DNA of 64,000 nt. Origin: Rachicladosporium sp. CCFEE 5018 (taxonomy: Eukaryota; Ascomycota; Dothideomycetes; Cladosporiales; Cladosporiaceae). The stretch is from the NCBI GenBank assembly GCA_002077045.2, contig KZ111143.1, positions 171,171 to 235,170 of the forward strand. Reading direction: 5' to 3'. The notes under the pieces are model-generated. The model made no database searches and was not told the origin of the DNA. It saw nothing but the letters and a program-made list of their open reading frames with translations. Shown one piece after another: positions 10,176 to 20,674 of this stretch; the stretch's first letter is position 1, and each line of letters starts with the position of its first letter. The position numbers and the translations under genes were made by a program.

Positions 10176-10796
10176 ATGTGCATCCTCCACCGTCCAGTCT
10201 TCAATCTCTGCGGCCACACCGATGCCGACACCGGCGTGAAGGATCCGCTGACTTACTGTGCGCCGTGCAGACTTCATCCAGACCATGGCTCGGTTATGTG
10301 CAGCGCACTCCAGCATAAGGACGTACCGATACCGCGCCGATGTCCAACATGCCACCTCAAGGAAGTACGCACCAGCTTCTGGGCTCAGGTGCCGCAGCGA
10401 GAAGTCAGAGAGGACTGGACGATAGCTCCATTGGCTCTGTCAACAAGCCCTGACGAATCAGAGCAGGCAGGATCCCCGAGCGCTGCGCGTGCGAGAGCCA
10501 CGTCTGGGTCGAGCTCTTCAAGCGGCCGTATGGCTCCATCTGACACGTCTGACCTGCGATCCTTGGCATCAGCAAGCAGGCCACGCCTACTCGTCGGTTC
10601 TTCCTCACCAGGAAGCTACACAAGGATCCGATCCGACTTGTTCGGCGGGAGGACTTCCAGTCTGGCAAGTGCCAGCTCGGTGCCTCCTCCAACCTCTGCT
10701 GAAGGCCTTACCGCGATTGAGCCAGCCGCAAATTTGGATGCAGTGCCACGTGGTAGAGATCCCACGCCACGTGAGTCGTCCCGTAGTGGGCTATGA
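10176..10796 (+). CDS. Gene B: cysteine-motif protein with Ser-rich tail, 206 aa (copy 1, intact)
   Basis: Single exon. The N-terminal 70 residues form a candidate zinc-binding module: MCILHRPVFNLCGH, then TYCAPCRLHPDHGSVMC, then RRCPTCHLKEVR. The cysteine and histidine spacing (C...CGH...C-x2-C...C...C-x2-C) is RING- or treble-clef-like. The remaining 130 residues are Ser/Ala/Arg-rich and probably disordered. Residues shared with gene C include a Leu-x-Pro-x-His-Gly-Ser stretch and Arg-Arg-Cys-x-x-Cys, so B and C are paralogs. In copy 2 the second codon is TGA. Function unknown. Confidence 0.66.
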   Translation: MCILHRPVFNLCGHTDADTGVKDPLTYCAPCRLHPDHGSVMCSALQHKDVPIPRRCPTCHLKEVRTSFWAQVPQREVREDWTIAPLALSTSPDESEQAGSPSAARARATSGSSSSSGRMAPSDTSDLRSLASASRPRLLVGSSSPGSYTRIRSDLFGGRTSSLASASSVPPPTSAEGLTAIEPAANLDAVPRGRDPTPRESSRSGL

Positions 10797-11460
10797 AGCA
10801 GCTTGCAGGTACCAAACTACGATTTCGCGAGCCACGAAACCGCTCATAACAGTCAGATTTCCGCTCGATACTGACAGAATGCGGTTTCGGAGTGAGGTAG
10901 GTTGTAGTCGCGGTGCGGCCCTACTCGTACTTGCAGCAAACCTGAGAAGATGATATGGGTGCAACACTTCGGTCCAAAGGGAAAGCCGACGTTCTCATCT
11001 TCAGGCCCTGCGTTATGGCGGTCTCGTTGAGGTGTTCGGGAGGATAGCGGGAAGCGCAGGCGTACCAGGATCTCTTTAAGGGATTGTGGCAAGCTCGCAG
11101 GAATGGCCTGCTTGTGTAGCACCTACGCCCTTGGTATAGGTAATGAATGGAAGCATCCTCAGAGTTCGATCTCCGTTCACAATCTCTCTGCCCGTATCTG
11201 CCAAGAGCATGTCAACGAAGGCAGCAAACTGAGTAAGACTCATCAGCTTCTGGTCGGTCACGCAACAAGCATATCCCAGCCGCATTGCGCTCATCTTCTG
11301 CACCTATATCCGTAGTGAACGCGCAGACATTGACCGCAACTCTTGCGGTAGTGACCGCGACGTCTTCGAGCGGTTGTATCCGAAACGTTTCCCTTCGATT
11401 CTTAGTACACTATCATCCACTCAGTACATCAACACCTTCCATCAACACACTCCCGCATCG
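10797..11460. other. Intergenic, gene B to gene C (copy 1)
   Basis: About 660 bases, almost identical to copy 2 (20675-21338). Short open frames occur on both strands with no recognisable product. A pyrimidine/CA-rich stretch directly precedes the gene C start, as expected for a 5' leader. Confidence 0.45.
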
Positions 11461-12186
11461 ATGTGCATATCCTATCGCCCAACTTTCTCTTGCTGCCGCG
11501 GCGGTAACCCCATTAACGGACGCGATGACACCCTAGCATACCTCGCAGCGTGTGCCCTTCAGCCACTGCATGGCTCCATCGAGTGCCCCGGATACAAGAT
11601 CCGGGAAATGCCCGTCTCTAGGCGGTGCTCGTCATGTCAACTCACAGACGTAAGAGATGCGCTATGGGTCCAAGTCGCCCATGCAAAGCGCCCCATTGAA
11701 GCGCAGCGACCCGCTCGAAGTCTGGCACCGTCCCAGGTATCGATTGCCCCTTGTTTATACGAAAGGTGGGTGCCAGAGTCGCAGTACGGAGCAGATAGCC
11801 CTGTGCCGGTCTCTGATGTCCAGGGCTGACGCAGCGCCGGCGTTTCCTCTCCTATACCAGCCAGGAGTGACAGGAGCTACATTCGTGGTTCCTGGAGACA
11901 GCGATATCGCTACCGGTCTAGAGCTCCGTCCGCAGAAAGTGAAGCCGGACGCCGCCTTTCTGCCGGTGCAGACGGCAGTCGAACGCGCGCTTCGTGGACT
12001 CCAGAGATAAAGCCTGGCCCATCCTCTGAGGATCGCCCTACCTCGATATCTAGGAGTGCAAGCCAACGTGACCGGTCTCGATCCCGCGGAAGATCCTCCA
12101 CAACTCACGACACGGATTTTGTCATCATTTCGCCACGGCGCAGTGCGAGCGTCACTTCCTACGTCTCTGTTGAGGAGATGGATTGA
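11461..12186 (+). pseudogene. Gene C, copy 1: nonsense-truncated cysteine-motif gene
   Basis: The frame starts MCISYRPTFSCC at 11461 and is homologous over 726 bases to the intact copy at 21339-22064. A TGA at 11827-11829 replaces the TGG tryptophan codon of copy 2, cutting the product to 122 residues. After the stop the frame stays open to the original terminator at 12184-12186, so this is a single-base break. The truncated product would keep the N-terminal cysteine module and lose the Arg/Ser-rich C-terminal half. It could still be expressed as a short form. Allelic variation or a sequencing error cannot be excluded. Confidence 0.7.
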
Positions 12187-12434
12187 TTTGTTGTTGGCGG
12201 AGCATCTCTCAATAAGGACTAGTGCGACTTGAGCACCAGTCGAGCTTGCAGAAGCGCAGCAGTCTGACCGGATGGTCTACCAGCTAGCGATATACGTAGC
12301 GGTTTGAAGGCGTTAGTTTACTTTCCTCGGAATAAGTAGGTAGTTCCGCTCTCGCATTTGTTTGCTCACTCCAGCGCGCGACACAGCGGCTTGATATGCA
12401 CGGACACGTTGACTCGTCCGTAGAGTGTTCCGGA

Positions 12435-14386
12435 TTAGCCGACGAGAGTAGAAGCGCTGATTTCGCTTCGTATATGTTGTCTCCGTTTCTGATGGTCATG
12501 TGTACTGGTGTCACCGAAGACCTCATCCATCTGCTCGAGCGTCTTGCCTGCAGTCTAGCAAGAATTAGTGATTGCCCAGATGGAAGCTGGGCCACACATG
12601 CACTTACCTCGGGGACAAATAAGTATGTCCACACAAGACTCAGCAGACAGAATACAGCAAAGAAGACATAGGCTCCATATCCCGTGCGCTCGACAAGAGG
12701 TGGAGTAACCAGTCCGATGATGGCGTTGAAGAGCCAGTTGCAGCTTGTCGAGAATGCTGTGCCCTGAGCCGTGTCAGTAAGAATCACTTTATTCACTGGA
12801 CACAGGTGCGCACCTTCGCTCTATTCGCAGAGTTGAAGATCTCAGCCGGCATGGCCCAAGGCACCGGGCCCCATGAAGCTCCAAAAGCAAGCATGTACAT
12901 CAGCAGCAGGGCCACGCTGACCCAGCCTTCGGTACGATGATGCGACCAATCGTACGCATAGCTTCCGACAAGCAGAGCAATGGTGAGGTGAGCGACGAAC
13001 ATAGCAGCGCTACCGCTTAGGAGTAGCGGACGACGGCCAAGTCTGTCCATCGACCAGAGCGAAGTGCTGACGCCTACAAGCTGCGCCATGTTAAGGACGC
13101 CAGACATAATGAGTTGCATATCGTAGTTGAGTCCCATGGTAGCGAAGAGCGTTGGCGAATAGTAGATCAGTGCGTTGATCCCAACGAACTTGTGAACAGA
13201 TCAGCCGCGCGAAATAAATGGCAATGTAATGGTGGACTGACCTGCTGGAAGAACATCAAACCCGAGCCGACTATCGTACGGCGTAGGCAGTCCTCGCCGA
13301 ATAAATCGGCCCAGCTGGCAAGCTCCAGTCTAGAGCGCGTGAGCAGAGTACTAGACTGGAGGTGCGGATGCCGCTCCGTAGCGATGTCTCGATGGAAGGC
13401 TACTTCGGCTCGCATGTCATGCCACTCATGTTGCACCCTGACATCTGACGGTGGCAGCTGTCGCAGTGTTGACAGTGCTCGCAGAGCTTCGTTGTCGCGG
13501 CCTTGTGATACAAGCCATCTTGGGGAGAAAGGCAAATAGACAGTACCGATGCCCAGACCCAGCGCAGGCAAGACTTGAAGCAAGAATGGCAGGCGATAAG
13601 ACCATTCAGAAGTAATGGATCGTGTGCCGTATGTGATCCAGAATGCGACAACGATACCAGTCACGATACTCAGCTCCTCCAAGACCAGCAGAGTGCCTCG
13701 AATCTCAGGCGGCGAGATTTCCGAAATGTATAGCGGCGCGACCATGCTGAGCATGCCGATACCGATGCCACCGATGAAGCGCGCCATCGTGAGCATGGTA
13801 AAGTCCGACGATGCTGCTTGGAGCATCGAACCCACGGTGAAGATGATCACAGCTACAACGATCGAGTACTTGCGTGAGATAGCATCGGCAAGCCAGCCCT
13901 GATTGATGGCGCCGAACAGGGCTCCTATCGTGATCATCGCAGTCAAGAGGCCTTTGTAGTAGCCATCGCCTTCAGCGATCTCGCTGAAGCGGTCGAGGAA
14001 TTGCGGCATAACCAAGATGACTGAAACGACACCTTGGTCGCTGAACAGAAGGCCGCAATCAGTGACGGTCTGCTTTCTCCTACCGATTCACTTACTAGCC
14101 AAACAGCAGTCCGCCTGTGGCACTCAACAGTGCGCACAAAGTCACGTAGCGCGACGCGAGAAGACCACGAAAGCCAGGCTCGCAGTACGGCTCAATCGCG
14201 GCGTCGTCATCGCGTCGGCCCGGTTCGGTCGTTGCACCATCTGCTCGATGTTCAGTCTACATCACTTTGCGCGCCAGACGAGACGGAAGAGCGAGGTCAG
14301 TCATGATTCGTACCATGCGCGTCGAGCAATGGCTCCGCTTCTGCCGCGCCAAAATCACCCATCTCGACCTCCTCTGCGTCGGACAT
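12435..14386 (-). CDS. MFS sugar transporter (copy 1, intact)
   Basis: Plasma-membrane sugar porter of the major facilitator superfamily. Six exons read on the minus strand: 14314-14386, 14096-14240, 13242-14040, 12814-13188, 12608-12763 and 12435-12554, giving 555 residues. Family signatures are LLFGYDQGVVS in helix 1, a RFIGGIGIGMLSMVAPLYISE block, SPRWL, FVGINALIYYSPTLF, DRLGRRPLLL, and FVPETAGKTLEQMDEVFGD near the C-terminus. The first 50 residues are acidic and cytosolic. All five introns are 50-73 nt and are conserved in position in copy 2. Substrate is not determinable. I considered glucose-sensor-like proteins, but the C-terminal tail is short, so a transporter is more likely. Confidence 0.9.
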
Positions 14387-15387
14387 GCATCAGGGATGAC
14401 TACGGCGAGACCAGAAGTATGATCATGAAGTGACTGGAACCAAGCAAAGACGGGTACAGTCCATACTGTGTAGGCATGTTGCGATGCTCATGCACGGCTA
14501 AGATCGGATGCTTCGGCCGGGCCATGCCGTGCGGATCTTCGGGCCGCGCCAGATGACCAACACCATGAGTGTGTGGTCATTGAACGACAGCACGTCAATG
14601 GTAGTATATCTGGTCTGGTCAGCGGCAATCCAGGTGAACGATCCTTATAGCACCCCAGATGATCGACCCAAGGTAGACGAGGTTCTGTGTGTGCGTGTCT
14701 AGCGAGCCCTAGTTGAATGCAATCTGTCCACTAGCGTCGGGAGTTGAAGAGCCAAGATCGCGACTCCAGATGAACACTTCGATCCAGGGTAACTGACCAA
14801 TACGAATGTATCTTCGATGGTCGAAGATGCCACTGATGGTTGCTCATTGTCAGATGGCTGGTGGGCGAAATTTGGGTTTACATCGAAGGTTTGGAGTCGA
14901 TATGATTGTGGAGGCAGAACGCCGACAAGATGTAGCTCAAGCATCGCCCAAAAGTAGCACATGCATGACAGCCCCCGGCAGGCAGGAGCCGAGAAGTTCC
15001 TGTGACCACGGATGCAGCCTGGCAAAAGGGCCCTCCCGCCTTTCATGCAATTCTCTTTGGCCTGTTCTCCAGATGTCGTCCTTCAACCAACGAAGGCAGG
15101 TGCGCGGCGGGGTCATTTCCGTTCGTCTTGTCGCGTGGCGCGGTGCAAGGTGTCGGGCCTGGCTTGGTTGCCTGCCTGTCAGTTCTCTGTGGCTCGTGGG
15201 GCCTTTTTAGATTTCCCCGTGCTTGCGTGTGGCCGCGCTGTCTCATCATCGGCTGGTGTTGGCGTTGCTGTCACAGGTTCCCCCTTCGCTTTCCGCGTGT
15301 GCACGATATACTGCACATTTCTCTCATTGCCATTCTTTGCACTCCTATCCTTCTCAACGTGTGTGCTGCCACGTCGTGATTGACACT
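14387..15387. other. Spacer at the right end of copy 1
   Basis: About 1 kb upstream of the transporter, ending at the scaffold gap. It matches 24268-25267, and by eye the last 400 bases are almost identical. Open frames here are shifted by a one-base difference between the copies near 15138, which argues against coding. It is probably promoter and 5' leader sequence. Confidence 0.5.
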
Positions 15388-15487
15388 NNNNNNNNNNNNN
15401 NNNNNNNNNNNNNNNNNNNNNNNNNNNNNNNNNNNNNNNNNNNNNNNNNNNNNNNNNNNNNNNNNNNNNNNNNNNNNNNNNNNNNNN
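15388..15487. other. Assembly gap, 100 N
   Basis: Exactly 100 N, the usual placeholder for a gap of unknown size. It lies precisely at the junction between the two copies of the 9.8-kb segment. Confidence 0.99.
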
Positions 15488-16702
15488 CGCCGAGATCGTA
15501 AAACTACCTGCCAACACCATAGCAGCCGGCAAATAATTGCCGACACTTACAAACCTGTTAGCATTCAACAAAATGTAGAAAAAGAAGCTCTGATGCAGAT
15601 GCTCGAGCAAATTGTTGATGCTCCTGAACACGCTTTCAGTAACTCTTCCAAGACTCATTTCATCGTGCCAGCCATCGCCGACAGTCTTCAGCGTGATGGC
15701 GTCGACGTGGTAGGGGATGAAGGCACTGTGCGGACCCGTGGCGTGGCCGAGTGACTGCGTTGCAAGACCCGAGCCAAGGAGGGAAAGGCGGTCGCGGTAG
15801 CTGTCGGAGTGTGTGCCGTGATTGTGGAGGGTGCAGGCTATACCCATCTGGCCTGATGCTATAGAGACGGCGGTATTGAGGAGGTCTAAGTTCGGCAAAG
15901 CGCCGTTCAGTCCATCATAAAGGATGTCCAGACTGCTGAAGCGTTGGCCCCAAGGTCCGGCTGGGTAGTCTAGTGCCACAGCAGCTTGCAGAGCACCAGC
16001 TTTGAGCGGCAGCGCGGAAACATTGCGGCTTGCAGTGGCCGGGATGGAGATGCTATGGTAGGCATCTACCCACCCCAAGGGACCGTAAGTGCTGTCTGAA
16101 GGGATTAGGAGGATGATGTCCTTGCTCCAGATACTCCAGCGGCTGAAGTAGCGTGCCAAAGTCAGCGCGAGCGCGACACCGGAGTAGTTGATCTGGTCAT
16201 CGAAGTTTCGCCACGCGGCTAGAAGGACCATGGCTTCTGTGGCATCCGCGCGCGGGCCTTGAAGAATGCCGTAGACGTTGGTGCCATTGATGCTCTCGCC
16301 GGCGACCTGATAGGCGTAGGGTTGCGAAGCGGTCTTGAGTCCGCTATCAGCGAGAATCTTGAGCAAGCCGGCTTGTCGTGCATCCTCAGGTTGCTGGGAG
16401 AGGGCGTAGACTTCTTGGCGAAAGGCACGGAAGATGTTGTGCTCGCTACCGCCGAAGTAGGTGTGCACTTGGCCGGGCAGAATGGCGTTCTCGGAGACGT
16501 AGGTCTGGCGTGAGTACTCGTTCAGTGGTAGTAGGAGAATCCATCCTATGCCTACTAGCACGCATAGTGCTGAGAGGTATGGAGGCAACCTGTACAGGAA
16601 TGGCGAGCCGCGAAGGGCGAGAAGTCGCGCTGCTATGTGCTGGGTGGTCAGTCAGCGGTCACACTGATCGATGACATCGGGGGATGGCTTACACAGCGCC
16701 AT
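15488..16702 (-). CDS. GAA1: GAA1 copy 2, cut by the assembly gap
   Basis: Exon 1 is 16693-16702 and exon 2 begins at 16632; intron 16633-16692 is 60 nt as in copy 1. 385 codons remain before the gap, ending in the hydrophobic segment that begins the membrane-rich C-terminal third. The retained part is uninterrupted and very similar to copy 1. The sequence on the other side of the gap is not GAA1 but the right end of copy 1, so the missing 3' part is either in the gap, absent, or never existed separately if this is the second allele of one gene. Confidence 0.85.
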
Positions 16703-17144
16703 CTCTGCCCTGCTATGCGACCTTCGCGATGGCCCCAGTGATGTTGAGGTACATGTAATTATGCAAGACGGAACTGTCTTTTATGCACCCCAGATTCCAC
16801 CACGCGATGACAGGGGACGGAGTCGCGCGGACGTCGGCTCCTGCAGATGAGCATGCGACACAAAATACTGTCTTTTTCAAGCGGGAAGAGGAACCTCTAG
16901 CGTCTTGTCCCTGTGCACATTGAACTACCGCAACACCTTCCTGGCAATCCTCCGTCAACCGCAAAAGACAGGTCCGCACTTGCTCGAGCTGAAGCCCATA
17001 GTGCAAGACCAGGACACCACCTCAGCCTGAGCGTGCAGCGTCGCCTTGACTAGACAACAGTCCTTCAATTGGGCGCAGGAATTGACGGGAGATTTGGGGC
17101 AGGGCGATCATTGGCGCAATAGGAGAAAAACAGAGGCAGATCGA
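16703..17144. promoter_or_regulatory. Bidirectional promoter GAA1/RBD2 (copy 2)
   Basis: Counterpart of 6811-7249 with many substitutions and small indels. No defined factor site is claimed. Confidence 0.45.
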
Positions 17145-18029
17145 ATGGCGTTGGGCATTCAGCTACCAGATGCGCGGCGAATACGAAGTTTCTTCATACG
17201 ACTACCCCTCGCAACGAGAATACTGCTGCTAGTACTCACGGCAGTATGGATAGCGACCTTGTTCACACCAAAGCTGGAGCCATGGGGGGCACTCATACCG
17301 CAGGACATAGGTCTTGCGACACGTGCGTTTTGCCCGTCCACACTTTTTCAGACAGTGTACTGACATGATTCAGTCTACCGCCTCAATACATTCCCCCTGC
17401 TTCATAAGAACTTTCTCCACTTCCTCCTCAACACGATCGCCCTCATTCCGCTTCTCGAACGCTTCGAGTCTGAGCACGGCACAATAGTCACGACACTGCT
17501 GTTCACTGGCGCATTTGGGTACCTCCCAGGCGGCCTCTACACGCTACTCGAAGTCTTTATCTTCAGGAGCAACTCCGCTGCAGTGGGAGCCAGCGTTTGG
17601 GTCTTCCTGTTGCTCTCGACAGAAGCGATCAAAACGTACAGGCAGAATCCAAACTTCACGATTGCCGGCTACTCGATACCCACGTGGACTACGCCGCTGT
17701 TCATCATGTTTGTAATACACTTTCTCGTACCGCAGACGAGCTTGCTGGGTCATCTGTGTGGTGCTGGGGTAGGATATCTGTGGGGACTGGGGTACATCAG
17801 GTTTCTGGCGCCGAGCGAGAAGATACTGAGATGGATTGAGGGCAAGCTGAATCTGCTTGGGAGGATACCGCATTATGTGAGTGTGGACCAGAAGACATAC
17901 GGGCGGTACGGTGTGTTACCGAGTACGAGTGCGGGTGGGCCAAGAGTCGGACCTGGGAGAGGTGCGATGGGCGCAGTGGACGGGACATCGATCGGACCAG
18001 TGGGAAGCACACAACGATTAGGACCATAG
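17145..18029 (+). CDS. RBD2: Rhomboid-type serine protease Rbd2 (copy 2)
   Basis: Exons 17145-17322 and 17374-18029 give 277 residues, the same length as copy 1. The catalytic segments GASVWVFLL and LLGHLCGAGVGYLWG are unchanged. The differences seen are conservative or synonymous (for example Ala to Thr shortly after the catalytic serine helix), and exon 2 is almost identical to copy 1 until the C-terminal tail. The gene appears fully functional in both copies. Confidence 0.9.
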
Positions 18030-18262
18030 CAAGGGGCATTGTACAAATATCGATCAAGCATGGGGTCAAGATAAACTCATACGGAACAGACAGGCAGGCA
18101 CGACCAGACGCGCCCCTTCCACGCCAGCGACGCGCTTGAGGCTCCACCTCACGCCTTGTCTGAACCTTTGTCCTTTCTTCCTCTCACACCAATTCGCATA
18201 CTTCAGCACCGTCCATACCACCCATATCACTTCAGCACGCTATCTCGACACACAACCTCAGG

Positions 18263-18967
18263 ATGGCGCCAATCAAGACAGAAGCCACAGCGGAGAAGGA
18301 GACGAAGCTCACCCCCGAGCAATCCTCAGCTCTAATACTGGGCTATCTTCGCAAGACCAATCGGCCCTACAGTGCCACAGACATCAGCACGAATCTGAAG
18401 AATCGCGTGACCAAGACTGCCGCCGCGAAGCTACTGAAGGATATGCACGAGCGGAGTGAGATCGAGGGGCGTGCTGCGGGAAAGCAGATCGTATATCATG
18501 TCATACAGGTATGTATCTCGCTGTTCATAGAAGGCATCATCATACTAAGTGCCCTCCAGCAACCTCCAGAAGAGGGTGTCGTCGAGGCGCTGAAGGTCAT
18601 GGAGCAAGAGATCACGAGGCTGAAGGAAGACACTGCCAACCTGAAACTGCAGGAGAAGGCGCTTCGCAACGCACTGCGCGAAGGAGCGACTATCGTGCCT
18701 TTGGCAGAGCTAAAGGGCGACGTCTGCACGCTCGAGACCGAGAAAGCCGAGATCGAAGCTCGCCTGGAGAAGCTCAAAGGTGGCAGTGTCAAGCCCGTCA
18801 GTGCCGAGGAGAGGGAGGAGATCGCGAAGCAGCATAAGCTGTTCGGCAAGACGGCCGCGGCGAGGAAGAAGATCTGTGTGGAGCTGTGGAAAGACATCAC
18901 TGGGCTGGAGTGTGTCTCTAAAGAGGAGGCTGAGAACTTGCGGGAGAGGTTTGACTTGCCTTTCTGA
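18263..18967 (+). CDS. HOP2: Hop2/TBPIP family protein (copy 2)
   Basis: Exons 18263-18508 and 18560-18967 give 217 residues. It carries the same winged helix, coiled coil and C-terminal cap as copy 1, with more amino-acid changes than any other gene in the segment and a three-residue deletion in the linker before EEREEIAKQH. The 51-nt intron ends CTCCAG instead of CTTTAG, so it contains no in-frame stop. If retained, this copy would give a 234-residue protein with 17 extra hydrophobic residues, whereas copy 1 would be truncated. Confidence 0.85.
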   Translation: MAPIKTEATAEKETKLTPEQSSALILGYLRKTNRPYSATDISTNLKNRVTKTAAAKLLKDMHERSEIEGRAAGKQIVYHVIQVCISLFIEGIIILSALQQPPEEGVVEALKVMEQEITRLKEDTANLKLQEKALRNALREGATIVPLAELKGDVCTLETEKAEIEARLEKLKGGSVKPVSAEEREEIAKQHKLFGKTAAARKKICVELWKDITGLECVSKEEAENLRERFDLPF

Positions 18968-19281
18968 TTCAAGGTCAGCATCATGGAGGGCCGCGCTGTG
19001 CCGCAAACTTCACTGAAACCAGTGAATCTCGATCACGAGCGGATGGTGCATGAGTTTGCTAAAGCAGAGAGAGTACCAGGGCCACCGACCAGCATTCGCT
19101 GATGTGTACAGAGTTGACTGCCATTCAGCAGCAGCATATAGCTTACTCTAAACTTCGATGTACACGCAACATCCAGTACTACTCGTCTAAATCACCAACA
19201 ATCTCTACAGCTTTTCGATAGAGCTCCTTAGCAACTCCCAAGCAGCGAGCATCAAGCCAGGACCAACACAACACAGCAGCC
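18968..19281. other. Intergenic, HOP2 to gene A (copy 2)
   Basis: About 310 bases, diverged from 9081-9401. Nothing recognisable. Confidence 0.4.
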
Positions 19282-19583
19282 ATGTGCATCAGTCACTAAC
19301 CTCACCACACAGTCTGCTCGCATTCATCGACCAGCTCACACGATCGACCCACAGCTTCACCCACCTGTGCGAGAAGCATTACATCAACCCTTCGGTTCCT
19401 TGCCCGGACCGCAAGGCCTCCAAGACTTACATGCAGGGCAGCTGTTCCACTTGTCTGACAAGAGCCGAAGAGTTCAGGACGCCGGAGATGGTGGCGCACC
19501 TTTCACGAGCACAACGGCGTAGGGTAGCTATGGATAGAGCGACAGTAGGGGAGCGATGGACTGTGATCGGGCCAAAGGGTTGA
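19282..19583 (+). pseudogene. Gene A, copy 2: nonsense and frameshift
   Basis: Homologous to the intact 9402-9704. The original ATG is followed by TGC ATC AGT CAC and then TAA, so translation ends after five residues. The copy is also one base shorter (302 against 303) because of a deletion near the CGATCGACC/CAGCTTCAC junction. The second half (HLCEKHYINPSVPC onward) stays in a common frame and is almost identical to copy 1. Two independent lesions make a sequencing error unlikely. An out-of-frame ATG at 19284 could restart translation but would lose the MCI start and the first cysteine. Confidence 0.72.
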
Positions 19584-20053
19584 GAACGGAATCGCAAGAG
19601 GTTTTAATAGTCGACAAGGCTCGATCTGGTGAAGATCCGAAGGGAATACATAGGAGTCCGACGCGGCCCTATATTTAGTGCGATATCATATCGTAGGAGT
19701 GCGAGTGCCTAGATCGCAATGGTCTTGTCCAGCTCTTGCAATTGTAAACTTACTCCCGACGAGCTAGCTTGCTCCGTGAAGACGATCGGCTGATACTCAT
19801 AACATGACTGTACTTCTCCAGTATGATCTCCCAAGAGCAAAGTGAATGTTGTAGCTCGTTCAACTTACCTACCGACTAAGTCTCAAGATTCCACGAGCTG
19901 CTTGTGCATCCATTCACTGTTGTGCAATAGTGAACGCAGCAATCGTGGGTTCATATCCATTGCAGCCATCGACAACATGTACAGACACTTACTCTCGACA
20001 ACGCTCCGCTACCAACCCTCATCTTCGCATCTCCACATCGCACGCCATCGAAT
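19584..20053. other. Intergenic, gene A to gene B (copy 2)
   Basis: About 470 bases, nearly identical to 9705-10175. No gene recognised. Confidence 0.4.
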
Positions 20054-20674
20054 ATGTGAATCCTCCACCGTCCATTTTTCAATCTCTGCGGCCACACTGA
20101 TGCCGACACCGGGGTGAAGGATCCGCTGACTTACTGTGCGCCGTGCAGACTTCGTCCAGATCATGGCTCGGTCATGTGCAGCGCACTCCAGTATAAGGAC
20201 GTACCGATACCGCGCCAGTGTCCAACATGCCACCTCAAGGAAGTACGCACCAGCTTCTGGGCTCAGGTGCCGCAGCGAGAAGTCAGAGAGGACTGGACGA
20301 TAGCTCCATTGGCTCTGTCAACAAGCCCTGAAGAATCAGAGCAGGCAGGATCCCCGAGCGCTGCGCGTGCGAGAGCCACGTCTGGGTCGATCTCTTCAAG
20401 CGGCCGTATGGCTCCATCTGACACGTCTGACCTGCGATCCTTGGCATCATCAAGCAGGCCACGCCTACTCGTCGGTTCTTCCTCACCAGGAAGCTACACA
20501 AGGATCCGATCCGACTTGTTCGGCGGGAGGACTTCCAGTCTGGCAAGTGCCAGCTCGGTGCCTCCTCCAACCTCTGCTGAAGGCCTTATTGCGACTGAGC
20601 CAGCCGCAGATTTGGATACGGTGCTACCTGGTAGAGGTCCCACGCCACGTGACACGTCCTGTAGTGGGCCATGA
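20054..20674 (+). pseudogene. Gene B, copy 2: stop at codon 2
   Basis: Same length (621 bases) and frame as 10176-10796, but the second codon is TGA instead of TGC. The rest of the frame is open and highly similar. The next in-frame ATG falls within the cysteine module (at the GSVMC position), so re-initiation would remove the MCI start and the CGH motif. The change is a single base; it may be a null allele or an early pseudogene. Confidence 0.68.

Larger units (their letters stand above)
5596..15387. repeat. Duplicated 9.8-kb segment, copy 1
   Basis: Base 5596 matches 15488 and the similarity continues collinearly to 15387, which matches 25267. It starts inside the GAA1 coding region and ends in the upstream region of the transporter and HPC2. 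Gene order, orientation and all intron positions are the same in both copies. No terminal inverted repeats or target-site duplication are visible, so it is not an obvious transposon. Copy 1 is continuous with the unique left flank and ends at the scaffold gap. Confidence 0.95.

Noticed and set aside
14806..15383. Plus-strand frames of 115-134 residues at the right end of each copy (also 24698-25264)
   Set aside because: A one-base difference near 15138/25018 changes the frame between copies, and there is no family pattern. Probably promoter or leader.
15179..16588. 469-residue minus frame spanning the N gap, joining GAA1 to unrelated sequence
   Set aside because: The frame is continuous only because N was treated as open. 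The part left of the gap is the non-coding right end of copy 1.
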